In this document: positions 9,978 through 20,256 of the stretch, piece after piece
How the letters are laid out: the number at the start of each line of letters is the position of its first letter
Numbering within the stretch: position 1 is the stretch's first letter
Source: Solibacillus sp. FSL H8-0538
Lineage (GTDB): Bacteria; Bacillota; Bacilli; Bacillales_A; Planococcaceae
Direction of reading: 5' to 3'
Length of the DNA: 64,000 nt
NCBI RefSeq assembly: GCF_038003525.1
Contig: NZ_JBBOPI010000001.1
Location: 859,001 to 923,000 of the forward strand
Program-made: the position numbers and the translations under genes
Notes under the pieces: model-generated
The model's database searches: none
The model's input: only the letters and a program-made list of their open reading frames with translations
Told to the model about the DNA's origin: nothing

Positions 9978-10106
9978 ATGCTTCTTAAAGCTTTCTTGGG
10001 AAAACTATTCAAGGCAAATGATTACCACTATTATAGTACAGGAAGTGATTTAATATATAACAGTAATTTAATTCGAGAAAAACGTAATTTCTATGAAAAA
10101 ATGTGA
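9978..10106 (+). CDS. Possible small protein, 42 aa
   Basis: A short reading frame MLLKAFLGKLFKANDYHYY... with a ribosome-site-like GAAGGGTG seven bases before ATG. It starts with a hydrophobic/basic stretch and ends polar. It lies alone in the 395-base gap between def and pdhA, just ahead of the pdh promoter. I do not recognise it. It may be a real small gene or a leader; evidence is limited to ribosome site and context. Confidence 0.45.
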   Translation: MLLKAFLGKLFKANDYHYYSTGSDLIYNSNLIREKRNFYEKM

Positions 10107-10126
10107 TTTTAAACAAGAATCAATGA

Positions 10127-11329
<1,203 letters not shown>

Positions 11330-11332
11330 GCG

Positions 11333-12310
11333 ATGGCACAAATGACGATGATCCAGGCGATTACAGACGCACTACGCTGTGAATTAAAAAATGACGAAAA
11401 CGTTTTATTATTCGGCGAAGACATTGGCGTAAACGGAGGCGTATTCCGTGCAACGGAAGGGCTTCAAAAGGAATTTGGCGTTGACCGTGTTTTCGACACA
11501 CCACTAGCAGAATCAGGGATTGGTGGTTTAGCAATTGGTCTTTCTCTACAAGGTTTCCGTCCAGTTCCAGAAATCCAATTTTTCGGTTTCGTATATGAAG
11601 TAATGGACTCGATTAGCGGACAGCTTGCACGTTTACGTTACCGTTCTGGCGGTACGTATCATGCACCAGTTACGATTCGATCTCCTTTTGGCGGTGGCGT
11701 GCATACTCCAGAAATGCACTCGGACAGCTTAGAAGGCTTAATGGCACAGCAACCAGGTTTGAAGGTTGTCATTCCGTCAACGCCTTACGATGCAAAAGGT
11801 TTACTTATTTCATCAATCCGTGATAATGATCCGGTTATTTTCTTAGAGCATTTAAAATTATATCGTTCATTCCGTGAAGAAGTTCCAGAAGAATCGTACA
11901 CTGTGCCGATTGGGAAAGCGGATGTGAAGCGTGAAGGAAAAGATTTATCGATTATCGCTTACGGTTTAATGGTACATGAAAGTTTAAAAGCCGCAGAAGA
12001 ATTAGAAAAAGAAGGTTATTCTGTAGAAGTAGTCGACCTTCGTACAATCCAACCTTTAGATATTGAAACTATTATTGCATCTGTAGAAAAAACAGGTCGT
12101 GCAATTGTTGTGCAAGAGGCGCAAAAGCAAGCAGGAATCGCAGCGAATGTCGTAGCTGAAATTACAGAACGTGCGATTTTAAGCTTAGAAGCCCCTGTTT
12201 TACGTGTAGCAGCACCGGATACAATATATCCATTCCCACAGGCGGAAGGTGTTTGGTTACCGACTTTTAAAGATGTAATGGAAACAGCAAAAAAAGTTTT
12301 AACATTCTAA
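11333..12310 (+). CDS. pdhB: Pyruvate dehydrogenase E1 beta subunit
   Basis: A 325-aa transketolase-like subunit completing the E1 heterotetramer. Typical segments are [15 protein letters not shown], the region [14 protein letters not shown] and the C-terminal domain ending in [16 protein letters not shown]. It follows pdhA by three bases, with GGAG in the end of pdhA as ribosome site. Length and sequence are normal for Bacillales PdhB. Confidence 0.97.
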   Translation: MAQMTMIQAITDALRCELKNDENVLLFGEDIGVNGGVFRATEGLQKEFGVDRVFDTPLAESGIGGLAIGLSLQGFRPVPEIQFFGFVYEVMDSISGQLARLRYRSGGTYHAPVTIRSPFGGGVHTPEMHSDSLEGLMAQQPGLKVVIPSTPYDAKGLLISSIRDNDPVIFLEHLKLYRSFREEVPEESYTVPIGKADVKREGKDLSIIAYGLMVHESLKAAEELEKEGYSVEVVDLRTIQPLDIETIIASVEKTGRAIVVQEAQKQAGIAANVVAEITERAILSLEAPVLRVAAPDTIYPFPQAEGVWLPTFKDVMETAKKVLTF

Positions 12311-12328
12311 GAATAGAGGGTGAAATAG

Positions 12329-13684
12329 ATGGCATTTACTTTTCGTTTACCGGATATCGGAGAAGGTATTCATGAAGGTGAAATCGTAAAGTGGTTCGTA
12401 AAAGCGGGCGACAAAGTTCAAGAAGATGATATTTTATGTGAAGTTCAAAATGATAAAGCGGTTGTAGAAATACCTTCTCCTGTAGAAGGTATAGTTGAAG
12501 AAATCTTTGTTGGCGAAGGAGTAGTTGCTATAGTTGGTGATGCGTTAATTCGCTTTGACGCACCGGGCTATGAAGATTTAAAACTAAAAGGTGACGATCA
12601 CCATGAAGCAAATACGGAAGCGCAAGTACAAGCAATAGTTGAAGCGGGACAAGACGTTGTGAAAGCTGAGGCGCCGAAAGAAGCACCTGTTGCAGTGGAA
12701 GCACCGAAGTCTGAACCTGCTATGGAAGTAGAAACATCTACTAAACGTATTATTGCGATGCCTTCTATTCGTAAATTTGCACGTGAACACGAAGTTGATA
12801 TTCAACAAGTTGTTGGCTCAGGTACAAATGGTCGAATTTTAAAAGAAGATGTTGAACAATTTATGAACGGTGGCCAAGTGGAAGAAGTATCGACAGCGCC
12901 AACAAACGCACAAGTTGATGCGATAGAAACTATTGAAACTACTGAAACGAAAGTAGCGCCAGTTGTGAACCTTGAAGGTGAATTCCCGGAAACACGCGAA
13001 AAAATGTCAGGTATTCGTAAAGCGATTGCAAAAGCGATGGTACACTCAAAACAAACAGCTCCTCACGTTACGCTAATGGATGAAGTAGACGTAACGGCGC
13101 TTGTGGCACACCGTAAACGCTTTAAAGATATCGCAGCAGAACGCAACATTAAATTGACATACCTTCCTTACGTTGTTAAAGCACTAGTATCAACATTACG
13201 CGAATTCCCTGAGTTTAATCGTTCATTAGATGATGCGACACAGGAAATTATTCAAAAACACTACTATAATATCGGAATTGCTGCGGATACAGAACGAGGT
13301 CTATTAGTACCGGTTATTAAACACACAGATCGTAAATCTGTATTTGCAGTTTCGAGTGAAATTAATGAACTGGCAACAAAAGCACGTGATGGTAAGCTGG
13401 CACCGCATGAAATGAAAGGTGCATCGATGTCAATTACGAATATTGGCTCAGCTGGTGGACAATGGTTTACGCCTGTAATTAACCATCCAGAGGTGGCGAT
13501 ATTAGGAATTGGAAGAATTTCAGAGAAACCAGTAATAAAAAATAGTGAAATTGTAGCTGCACCTGTGTTAGCATTATCATTGAGCTTTGACCATCGCATG
13601 ATCGATGGTGCCACTGCGCAAAATGCGTTAAATCATTTAAAGCGTTTGCTAAGTGAGCCAGACTTATTATTAATGGAGGCGTAA
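12329..13684 (+). CDS. pdhC: Dihydrolipoamide acetyltransferase E2 of pyruvate dehydrogenase
   Basis: A 451-aa core enzyme that moves acetyl groups from lipoyl to CoA. Domains in order: one lipoyl domain (1-80, lipoylated Lys43 in [10 protein letters not shown]), a linker, the peripheral subunit-binding domain (about 140-175, [15 protein letters not shown]), a second linker rich in Thr/Glu, and the catalytic domain (about 220-451) with the active site DHRMIDGA (His422, Asp426). A single lipoyl domain is usual for Bacillales. It lies 18 bases after pdhB. Confidence 0.97.
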   Translation: MAFTFRLPDIGEGIHEGEIVKWFVKAGDKVQEDDILCEVQNDKAVVEIPSPVEGIVEEIFVGEGVVAIVGDALIRFDAPGYEDLKLKGDDHHEANTEAQVQAIVEAGQDVVKAEAPKEAPVAVEAPKSEPAMEVETSTKRIIAMPSIRKFAREHEVDIQQVVGSGTNGRILKEDVEQFMNGGQVEEVSTAPTNAQVDAIETIETTETKVAPVVNLEGEFPETREKMSGIRKAIAKAMVHSKQTAPHVTLMDEVDVTALVAHRKRFKDIAAERNIKLTYLPYVVKALVSTLREFPEFNRSLDDATQEIIQKHYYNIGIAADTERGLLVPVIKHTDRKSVFAVSSEINELATKARDGKLAPHEMKGASMSITNIGSAGGQWFTPVINHPEVAILGIGRISEKPVIKNSEIVAAPVLALSLSFDHRMIDGATAQNALNHLKRLLSEPDLLLMEA

Positions 13685-13688
13685 ACAA

Positions 13689-15101
13689 ATGGTAGTAGGA
13701 GATTTTCCAATCGAGATTGATACTCTTGTTGTAGGGGCAGGTCCAGGAGGGTATGTTGCAGCAATTCGTGCAGCACAAACAGGACAAAAAGTAACAGTTG
13801 TAGAAAAAGGTCAATTAGGTGGCGTTTGTTTAAACGTTGGCTGTATCCCATCAAAAGCTTTAATTTCTGTAGGTCACCGTTTCGAGCAAGCAAAACATTC
13901 AGATGACATGGGTGTAGTAGCTTCAGAAGTGAAACTTGACTGGGCAAAAGCACAAGAATTCAAAGATGGTGTAGTGAAAAAATTAGTAGGCGGCGTTGCA
14001 GGCTTACTTAAAGGCAATAAAATTGATGTAGTAAGCGGTGAAGCTTACTTCGTAGACGCAAACACTGTACGCGTAATTAACGAAGATTCAGCACAAACAT
14101 ATACATTTAAAAATGCGATCCTAGCAACAGGTTCTCGTCCGGTAGAAATTCCGACGTTCAAATTTACGAAGCGCGTAATTAACTCAAGCGGAGCACTTTC
14201 TTTACCAGAAGTTCCTGGTAAATTAGTTGTTATTGGTGGCGGTTACATTGGAACTGAGTTAGGTTCAGCATTTGCTAACTTAGGTTCTCAAGTGACAATT
14301 ATTGAAGGCGGTAAAGACATTTTAGCTGGCTTTGAAAAACAAATGACGCAAATCGTGAAAAAAGGCCTTAAAAAGAAAGGCGTTGAAATTGCAGTAAACG
14401 CTTCTGCTAAAGGTGTTGAAGAAACAGAAACTGGCGTTATCGTAACTTATGAAGTAGGTGGCGAAGAAAAGAACGTGGAAGCAGATTATGTGTTAGTAAC
14501 TGTAGGTCGTCGTCCAAACACAGACGAAATCGGCTTAGAAGCAGTTGGTATCGAGTTTGCAGAACGTGGACTTCTTAAAGTGGATAAGCAATGCCGTACG
14601 AATGTTCCGAATATTTATGCAATCGGTGATATCGTTGCAGGTCCTCAGCTTGCACATAAAGCGTCTTACGAGGGTAAAGTAGCGGCGGAAGCAATTGCTG
14701 GAGAACATTCTGTTGTAGATTACCTTGCAATCCCTGCTGTATGCTTTACAGATCCAGAATTGGCTACAGTTGGTTTAAACGAAGAGCAAGCAAAAGCGGA
14801 AGGCCTTGAAGTGAAAGCTGCTAAATTCCCATTCGCTGCAAACGGTCGTGCTTTAGCGTTAAATGCAACTGACGGTTTCGTGAAGCTTGTTGCGCGAAAA
14901 GAAGATGGTTTACTAGTAGGCGCTCAAATCGTTGGTGCTGGGGCATCAGATATGATCGCTGAAATGGGCTTAGCTATTGAAGCAGGTATGACAGCTGAAG
15001 ATATCGCTCTTACAATTCACGCTCACCCAACTTTAGGTGAAATTACAATGGAAGCTGCCGAAGTATTACTGGGCAACCCAATCCATATCGTATCTAAATA
15101 A
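13689..15101 (+). CDS. pdhD: Dihydrolipoamide dehydrogenase E3
   Basis: A 470-aa FAD flavoprotein that reoxidises dihydrolipoamide and reduces NAD+. The FAD fold [12 protein letters not shown], the redox-active disulfide Cys47/Cys52 ([15 protein letters not shown]), the NAD fold [12 protein letters not shown] and the catalytic HAHPTLGE are all present. It is the last gene of pdhABCD, four bases after pdhC, and is followed by a strong terminator. It may also serve 2-oxoglutarate and branched-chain complexes. Confidence 0.97.
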   Translation: MVVGDFPIEIDTLVVGAGPGGYVAAIRAAQTGQKVTVVEKGQLGGVCLNVGCIPSKALISVGHRFEQAKHSDDMGVVASEVKLDWAKAQEFKDGVVKKLVGGVAGLLKGNKIDVVSGEAYFVDANTVRVINEDSAQTYTFKNAILATGSRPVEIPTFKFTKRVINSSGALSLPEVPGKLVVIGGGYIGTELGSAFANLGSQVTIIEGGKDILAGFEKQMTQIVKKGLKKKGVEIAVNASAKGVEETETGVIVTYEVGGEEKNVEADYVLVTVGRRPNTDEIGLEAVGIEFAERGLLKVDKQCRTNVPNIYAIGDIVAGPQLAHKASYEGKVAAEAIAGEHSVVDYLAIPAVCFTDPELATVGLNEEQAKAEGLEVKAAKFPFAANGRALALNATDGFVKLVARKEDGLLVGAQIVGAGASDMIAEMGLAIEAGMTAEDIALTIHAHPTLGEITMEAAEVLLGNPIHIVSK

Positions 15102-15111
15102 TACTTAATGT

Positions 15112-15150
15112 AAGCCTTTCACATTCTATTAGAGTGTGGAAGGCTTTTTT
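15112..15150 (+). terminator. Terminator of the pdhABCD operon
   Basis: Stem AAGCCTTTCACA / TGTGGAAGGCTT (one G-U type pair) with an eleven-base loop and a T6 run. Confidence 0.88.
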
Positions 15151-15307
15151 ATTGTGAAGGAAATTCACTAGCGTTGCACGAAATAAATAGTGAAAATTCA
15201 AATTTCCATTAACAGTAAAATCGAGTCAGAAAACAATAGATAGAATATTCTTCCTGTTTATTTAAGCCCTTCACTATTATCTGTACTTGATTAAATTATC
15301 TCAAAAA

Positions 15308-15393
15308 AAGCCAAGCGATATTGTAAAATCACGAAATCGATGATACAACATATCCAAAAATATGTGCAAAATGGATCGGATATCGCTTGCTGA
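15308..15393 (-). repeat. Long imperfect inverted repeat in the pdhD-lrgA gap
   Basis: The arms CCAAGCGATAT and ATATCGCTTG are about 60 bases apart and enclose a second inverted pair (CATATCC / GGATATG-like). Read on the minus strand, the outer stem is followed by GCTTTTTTTGAG, so it resembles a terminator or small structured RNA on that strand. No minus-strand gene feeds into it. The rest of the 537-base gap holds only the lrgA promoter. Confidence 0.45.
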
Positions 15394-15578
15394 CGCTTAT
15401 TATCGAATATGTCGTATAGCGCTTTGCTCAATTGTGCGCATCCTGTGTTAAAAAATGTAGTGACGTAAAACGAAACGCCGACAGATTCTACCTACTGAGA
15501 ATTTATTAAATGAAAAAAATGAGTCTCGTAGCAAGAGCAGATTTCGATAGTGAGCCTTTATTATATAACTAAAATTAA

Positions 15579-15607
15579 TAGACAGAATTTTCAGGCGAGC
15601 GTACAAT
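15579..15607 (+). promoter_or_regulatory. Candidate sigma-A promoter of lrgAB
   Basis: -35 TAGACA, 17-base spacer, -10 TACAAT, followed by GGGGGG ribosome site and the GTG start. Confidence 0.55.
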
Positions 15608-15638
15608 ATAAGAACAAAATGCAAAGGGGGGACAAAGA

Positions 15639-16052
15639 GTGCGTGTACTTCGAATTATGGCGCAAATCGCTATTTTATTTGTTTACTACTATATTGGGAC
15701 ATTAATAGTAGATTTTACAGGTATTATAATTCCTGGTAGTATCATTGGGTTAGTTTTATTATGGCTAACTCTTTACTTTAAACTAATAAAAGTAGAATTT
15801 ATTCAAGATGGAGCTGGTTTCTTATTAGCTTTTTTAACATTATTTTTTATTCCTTCAACAGTAGCGGTGGTCAATTATCCAGAGCTATTATCGATAGCCG
15901 GAGCGTACTTAGTCATTGCGGTAATTGTTAGCACAATATGTACAATTGTGATTACGGGGAAGGTAAGTCAATTTATTGAGAAACGTGAAAATCAAGAAAA
16001 GGAGGCGACTGACGTTGTTGCAACTCCTTCAAATGCTAGTCATCATCGTTAG
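15639..16052 (+). CDS. LrgA/CidA family membrane protein
   Basis: A 137-aa holin-like protein with four predicted membrane helices (8-25, 32-52, 60-80, 88-110) and a polar C-terminal tail. LrgA/CidA proteins work with LrgB/CidB partners and affect murein hydrolase release, overflow metabolism or pyruvate transport (PftA in B. subtilis). GTG start with AAAGGGGGG upstream. Overlaps the next gene by 38 bases. Placement next to the pyruvate dehydrogenase operon fits a link to pyruvate, but that is inference. Confidence 0.88.
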   Translation: MRVLRIMAQIAILFVYYYIGTLIVDFTGIIIPGSIIGLVLLWLTLYFKLIKVEFIQDGAGFLLAFLTLFFIPSTVAVVNYPELLSIAGAYLVIAVIVSTICTIVITGKVSQFIEKRENQEKEATDVVATPSNASHHR

Positions 16053-16704
16053 TACTGTTGTTCTGTTTGTGCTGTTAAATAAATTGTATTTAAAAGTGGG
16101 AAACCCATTTTTACTACCTATATTAACGGCTACTATTATTACGGCTGTTGTACTTTTATTGTTTAATATTCCGTACGATACATATATGGAAGGTGGACAG
16201 TGGATTTCGAGAATGCTAGGTCCGGCTGTTGTAGCCTTAGCCTTCCCGCTTTACAATCAGCGCTCAATTATTTTGAAATATAAATATTCTATATTAATTA
16301 GTTTAGTCGTGGCGATGATTTCTGGGTTAGTAAGCGTATATTCGTTTTTAAAGCTAACGAATGCAAGTACATCATTTTTATTGACATCCTTACCGAAATC
16401 ATTAACTACGCCAGTTGCGATGCAAGTAAGTGAATCCATTGGAGGGATTGCGCCGTTAACAGTCGTACTTGTAATGGTTGCTGGATTTACAGGGGCAATT
16501 CTCGGTCCGTTTGTGTTTAAAATAGCGCGAATTGATACAGCAATTAGCCGTGGTGTGGCAATGGGAAGTGCAAGTCACGGAGTAGGATTAGCGAAATTAA
16601 AGGAATACGGGGAGCAGGATTTATCGATTGGCTCGCTCTCAATGGGATTAAGTGCCGTTTTAGGTGCCTTTTTATGTCCGCTATTTGCAATGTTTTTTAT
16701 GTAA
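16015..16704 (+). CDS. LrgB/CidB family membrane protein
   Basis: A hydrophobic protein of about 229 aa with seven or more membrane segments and the family signature SLPKSLTTPVAMQVSESIGG plus AMGSASHGVGLAKL. I chose the TTG at 16015 because AAAAGGAGG lies ten bases before it; a longer frame is possible. It overlaps the LrgA-like gene and surely forms an operon with it. In B. subtilis the related pair PftAB is a facilitated pyruvate transporter, which would suit the neighbouring pdh operon. Confidence 0.9.
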   Translation: MLQLLQMLVIIVSTVVLFVLLNKLYLKVGNPFLLPILTATIITAVVLLLFNIPYDTYMEGGQWISRMLGPAVVALAFPLYNQRSIILKYKYSILISLVVAMISGLVSVYSFLKLTNASTSFLLTSLPKSLTTPVAMQVSESIGGIAPLTVVLVMVAGFTGAILGPFVFKIARIDTAISRGVAMGSASHGVGLAKLKEYGEQDLSIGSLSMGLSAVLGAFLCPLFAMFFM

Positions 16705-16708
16705 AAAA

Positions 16709-16734
16709 CTCGGCAGCCAAAAGTGGCAGCCGAG
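16709..16734 (+). terminator. Hairpin after lrgB
   Basis: Stem CTCGGC-A-GCCA / TGGC-A-GCCGAG with a four-base loop. The following T-run is weak, so termination is likely but not certain. Confidence 0.6.
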
Positions 16735-16796
16735 CTTACTATTTGTTAAGGAAACTATAAAATTTCGCCATGTGGATAACATACAAAAAAAGTAAA

Positions 16797-16922
16797 TGCA
16801 ACGTCTAGGCTAAGCGCCAGCCCCTCGAGGTCGCGGTCTGCCCTCTGCCGAAAGTGGTGAAGCGTTTACGTTCGCTTCGGGCTCGCAAGCCGCTTGTCGG
16901 GGCTAAACAGGCGCTTTAGCGC
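16797..16922. repeat. GC-rich dispersed intergenic repeat
   Basis: A stretch clearly richer in G+C than its surroundings, with internal symmetric arms (GCGCCAGCCCC near the left; GGGGCTAAACAGGCGC near the right) and several self-complementary cores (CCTCGAGG, GCGCTTTAGCGC). It carries no frame. It resembles the palindromic intergenic repeats common in Bacillaceae/Planococcaceae genomes. A short degenerate relative lies near 63111-63166. Confidence 0.7.
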
Positions 16923-16930
16923 ATTTGTTC

Positions 16931-18400
16931 CTAGTAAATTGCTTTGCGTTCCTTAATAACACGAATGGTTTTTAATGTATCATCTTCTGGTCCTTGAACA
17001 GGTAGTCCTGCTGCAATATTCATTTGAATATAGTTTATGTTATCTTGCGTAATTATTTCCCCAGGAATAAAAATAGGAATCCCAGGTGGATACACCATTA
17101 TAAATTCAGCGCAAATATAGCCCTCTGCTTCTGCTAGTGGAATGCTTTCGGTTTGTGCATAAAACGCATCACGTGGTGTCATCGCAAGAGCAGGGATTTC
17201 GGGAATATTGACATTCGTTTCTTTAATGGCTGCTTCTGAATCAAATGCTTTTGACATACGTGTTAACGCATTGATAAGTAGATTTATTTCTTTCTTCGTA
17301 TCCCCTAATGTTACAAGACATAATATATTGTATAGGTCCGATAATTCGACCTCGATATTGGCGTTGTGACGTAGCCATTCCTCTGCTTCATGTCCTGTGA
17401 TACCAAGATCTTTGACGCTAATTAATAGTTTTGTAGGATCCATATCAAATGTAGCGGATGAACCCAACTTTTCTCGTCCAACACAATTTAAATGAGGAAT
17501 CGAATTAATGCGTTTACGTGAATCTTTTGCTAAACGAATTGCTTCGTCAAGTAAATCATAGCCATGAATCGCAAGTTGACGACGAGCCGTGTCAAGAGAA
17601 GCAAGTAATGGATAAGAAGTTGATGTTGTTGTAAGCATTGAAAATACCGCTTGTACTCTCTTAGCCGATACTAAACCTTCACGCACATTTAAAATTGAAC
17701 TACCAGTCATAGAGCCACCCAGCTTGTGAACGCTTGTTGCCGCCATATCTGCGCCAGCTTGCATCGCAGATAACGGTAAATCATCATGGAATTTGATATG
17801 TACACCATGTGCTTCGTCTACGATTACTGGAATATTATGTGCATGTACAATATCGACAATTCGTTGTAAATCGGCAGCAAAGCCAAAATACGTTGGGTTT
17901 ATTACAAGTACTGCTTTTGCATCTGGATATTTATCGAGTGCTCTTTCAACTGATTCTGGAGAAATTCCGTGAGAAATACCAAGCTCAGAATCTACCTCAG
18001 GATGAATGAAAATAGGAATCGCTCCAGCGAATACAATTGCAGACATAATAGATTTATGAACATTCCGTGGTACTAAAATTTTATCGCCTGGACCAACGAC
18101 GGTCAGAACCATCGTCATAATGGCACCACTAGTACCTTGAACGGAAAAGAATGTGTGATCAGCACCAAAGGCTTCTGCAGCAAGCTTCTGCGCTTCCATA
18201 ATTGCACCTTTTGGCGAATGTAAATCATCTAGTGGAGCGATATTAATTAAATCTATTGATAAAACGTTGTCGCCGACGAACTCTCGAAACGCCGGGTCCA
18301 TTCCTTGACCTTTCTTATGACCTGGAATATGGAACTGAATCGGATGTCTGTTTCGATGCTTGAGTAAAACGTCGAACAATGGAGTCTCTAACTGTGACAA
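16931..18400 (-). CDS. speA: Orn/Lys/Arg decarboxylase (SpeA/YaaO-like)
   Basis: A 489-aa fold-type I PLP decarboxylase producing a polyamine precursor. Features: N-terminal PIQFHIPGHKKG, the PLP lysine in TSVHKLGGSMTGSS, VDEAHGVH (PLP aspartate) and the C-terminal domain YPPGIPIFIPGE. I chose the TTG start (MSQLETPLFDVL) because GAGGTGG stands eight bases upstream; a longer ATG frame lacks a ribosome site. Arginine is the likely substrate by analogy to B. subtilis SpeA at the same chromosomal place, but lysine or ornithine cannot be excluded. Confidence 0.9.
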   Translation of the reverse strand: MSQLETPLFDVLLKHRNRHPIQFHIPGHKKGQGMDPAFREFVGDNVLSIDLINIAPLDDLHSPKGAIMEAQKLAAEAFGADHTFFSVQGTSGAIMTMVLTVVGPGDKILVPRNVHKSIMSAIVFAGAIPIFIHPEVDSELGISHGISPESVERALDKYPDAKAVLVINPTYFGFAADLQRIVDIVHAHNIPVIVDEAHGVHIKFHDDLPLSAMQAGADMAATSVHKLGGSMTGSSILNVREGLVSAKRVQAVFSMLTTTSTSYPLLASLDTARRQLAIHGYDLLDEAIRLAKDSRKRINSIPHLNCVGREKLGSSATFDMDPTKLLISVKDLGITGHEAEEWLRHNANIEVELSDLYNILCLVTLGDTKKEINLLINALTRMSKAFDSEAAIKETNVNIPEIPALAMTPRDAFYAQTESIPLAEAEGYICAEFIMVYPPGIPIFIPGEIITQDNINYIQMNIAAGLPVQGPEDDTLKTIRVIKERKAIY

Positions 18401-18443
18401 CGCAGGTACCACCTCACTTAAGTAAATTTTTAAAAACAAATGA

Positions 18444-18472
18444 ATTATAGCACCTATTAAAGTATGTGACTA
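18444..18472 (-). promoter_or_regulatory. Candidate sigma-A promoter of speA
   Basis: Minus-strand -35 TAGTCA, 17-base spacer and -10 TATAAT, about 45 bases before the TTG start. Confidence 0.55.
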
Positions 18473-18541
18473 TATAAAATTTACAAAAAAACAAAATAGT
18501 TAACATGATGTGATTAATAAAAAATGAATCGGGGGATAAAA

Positions 18542-19501
18542 ATGCATTGGCGAACACGTGTAACACAGTTATTAAATGTCGAGTATCCTATTATTCAAGG
18601 TGGTCTAGCGTATTTAGCGTATGCCGAGCTTGCCGCAGCAGTGTCGAATGCAGGAGGACTCGGACAAATAACGGCAATGAGCTTAGCTACGCCGGCTGAG
18701 CTGCGGGCAGAAATTAATAAAGTACGAGCGTTAACAGATAAACCTTTTGGTGTAAATTTTGCAATTGGTCAGCACGGTACAGGCTACGAAAAAATGGTAG
18801 AAGTTGCGGGGGAAATGAATGTGCCAGTTGTAACAATGACAGGAGGCAATCCTGCGCCAATTTTTAATATTTTAAAAGGTGCGCCATGTAAAAAAATGGT
18901 ACTTGTTGCGGCGCGTCGACAAGCACAAAAGGCAGAACAACTAGGTGCAGATGCTGTTATGGTTGTAGGGCAAGAAGGAGGAGGTCACTTAGGGCGTGAC
19001 GATGTCGGTACAATCGTTTTAGTGCCACAAGTGGTAGATAGTGTCTCAATCCCTGTAATCGCTTCTGGAGGCATCGGAGACGGTCGAGGATGGATGGCTG
19101 CACATGCACTAGGAGCAGAAGGGATTGAAATGGGGACACGCTTTATTGCAACGAAAGAATGTGTCCATGCGTCGAAGGAATATATTGATGCACTGCTTGC
19201 AAGTACAGAAGCTGATACAACGGTAATTAAACGTTCGCTTGGTGCTCCGGCACGTGCCATTCGCAATGACTTCACGGAGCAAATTTTACGACTAGAAGCG
19301 GTGACACCTACATATGATGCGTTGAAAACCTATATAAGTGGAGCGGCTAATAAGAAATTCATCTATGAAGGGAATCCTGAACAAGGTTTCGGCTGGGCTG
19401 GCCAAGTAGCCGGAATGATTCAAGATGTGCCGTCTGTTCAACAGTTAATTAGCCGAATGGTTGCGCAAGCAGAGGCAATCCGTTTAAAATGGGGACAGTA
19501 A
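18542..19501 (+). CDS. Nitronate monooxygenase / 2-nitropropane dioxygenase-like flavoprotein
   Basis: A 319-aa TIM-barrel FMN protein. Conserved parts are YPIIQGGLAYLA, the FMN and catalytic region VVGQEGGGHLGRD (active-site His), IPVIASGGIGDG and GTRFIATKE. The family includes nitronate monooxygenases and FabK-type enoyl reductases. Sequence alone leaves the substrate open, though the short form is nearer nitronate monooxygenase. Start ATG at 18542 has GGGGGAT upstream. It stands 21 bases before yktA. Confidence 0.85.
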   Translation: MHWRTRVTQLLNVEYPIIQGGLAYLAYAELAAAVSNAGGLGQITAMSLATPAELRAEINKVRALTDKPFGVNFAIGQHGTGYEKMVEVAGEMNVPVVTMTGGNPAPIFNILKGAPCKKMVLVAARRQAQKAEQLGADAVMVVGQEGGGHLGRDDVGTIVLVPQVVDSVSIPVIASGGIGDGRGWMAAHALGAEGIEMGTRFIATKECVHASKEYIDALLASTEADTTVIKRSLGAPARAIRNDFTEQILRLEAVTPTYDALKTYISGAANKKFIYEGNPEQGFGWAGQVAGMIQDVPSVQQLISRMVAQAEAIRLKWGQ

Positions 19502-19522
19502 TTGAAAAGGTAGGTAACGAAT

Positions 19523-19795
19523 ATGGAATATTCATACCCATTATCGACGGATTGGTCGACGCAAGAAATGGTAGATGTTGTAAAGTTTTTTGAAGCAGTA
19601 GAAGCAGCTTACGAAAAAGGCATCAAACGCGAAGTTGTCATGGCGGCATATCGCAGCTTTAAAGAAGTTGTTCCTTCTCAATCAGAAGAAAAAACACTTT
19701 GCCGTGAATTTGAAGAAGTGAGCGGTTACGTATGCTTCCGTGTTGTAAAATTAGCGAAAGAACTAGCTGACGGACAAATTGTTCGCATGCGTTAA
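19523..19795 (+). CDS. yktA: UPF0223 family protein YktA
   Basis: A 90-aa small helical protein ([20 protein letters not shown]) that matches the UPF0223/YktA family of Bacillales. Function unknown. It follows the nitronate monooxygenase-like gene closely with AGGTAGGTAA as ribosome site and is followed by a terminator. Confidence 0.9.
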   Translation: MEYSYPLSTDWSTQEMVDVVKFFEAVEAAYEKGIKREVVMAAYRSFKEVVPSQSEEKTLCREFEEVSGYVCFRVVKLAKELADGQIVRMR

Positions 19796-19802
19796 AAAAA
19801 GA

Positions 19803-19850
19803 AAGGGTTGTACTAAAAGTGAGAATTTTCACTTTTGGTACAACCCTTTA
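19803..19850 (+). terminator. Terminator after yktA, copy 1 of a repeated hairpin
   Basis: Stem of about 19 pairs, AAGGGTTGTACTAAAAGTGA against its complement, with a six-base loop and a T-run. The core GTACyAAAAGTG / CACTTTTGGTAC recurs at 44899 and 63038. Confidence 0.85.
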
Positions 19851-20122
19851 CTACAGAAAAAAGTGGTAATCAAAAAATATTGCGGCTGTCGACAGTGCTT
19901 TTTTTTCTTAAACGTCTTTTTTATATATTGTTCTACAATATTTGTTAGTGCGTACACTGTATCAAAGCTATCGATCGGGAATTCGGCTAATACAAATTCA
20001 GTACCTAGTTCTTCACATACCTCGTTACACTTCTCTCCGATTTCAAAAAAACTCAACGTCTGCTATTCAAGATAACAATTCAAAAGTAATAAAACCACAT
20101 TTTGCTTCTTTATGTACATCAT
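19829..20122 (-). pseudogene. Decayed small gene downstream of a Fur box
   Basis: A minus-strand frame starts at MMYIKKQNVV, meets a TAG stop after about 20 codons and continues in the same frame with protein-like sequence (EIGEKCNEVCEELGTEF, FPIDSFDTVYALTNIVEQYI) before running into the yktA terminator. No ribosome site is visible at either possible start. The codon pattern and amphipathic character of the second part suggest a former gene of unknown function. A perfect Fur box lies immediately upstream, so it was probably iron regulated. Confidence 0.35.
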
Positions 20123-20131
20123 ATACAAGGA

Positions 20132-20146
20132 TGATAATAATTATCA
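20132..20146. promoter_or_regulatory. Perfect Fur box (7-1-7)
   Basis: TGATAATAATTATCA equals the B. subtilis Fur 7-1-7 consensus TGATAATnATTATCA at every fixed position. It lies ten bases upstream of the decayed minus-strand frame and about 110 bases from yktB's 3' end, so it belongs to the former rather than to yktB. Confidence 0.75.
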
Positions 20147-20188
20147 ATTAGGTTAGGCAAAAAAAACAACAAAAAAGGCAACAAAAAA

Positions 20189-20227
20189 AGCTAACAAACA
20201 TTGAACAAAATGTAATGTTTGTTAGCT
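20189..20227 (-). terminator. Terminator after yktB
   Basis: Stem AGCTAACAAACATT / AATGTTTGTTAGCT followed on the minus strand by T7. Confidence 0.85.
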
Positions 20228-20256
20228 AATTGTGCATATTAATAAAAGACTATCGT

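Noticed and set aside
12584-13953. Several minus-strand frames opposite pdhC and pdhD
   Set aside because: Antisense shadows of strongly conserved genes.
18401-18420. GAGGTGGTACC before speA resembles the T-box antiterminator core
   Set aside because: No T-box stem I, no GCG at the right place and no competing terminator; the sequence simply serves as ribosome site of speA.
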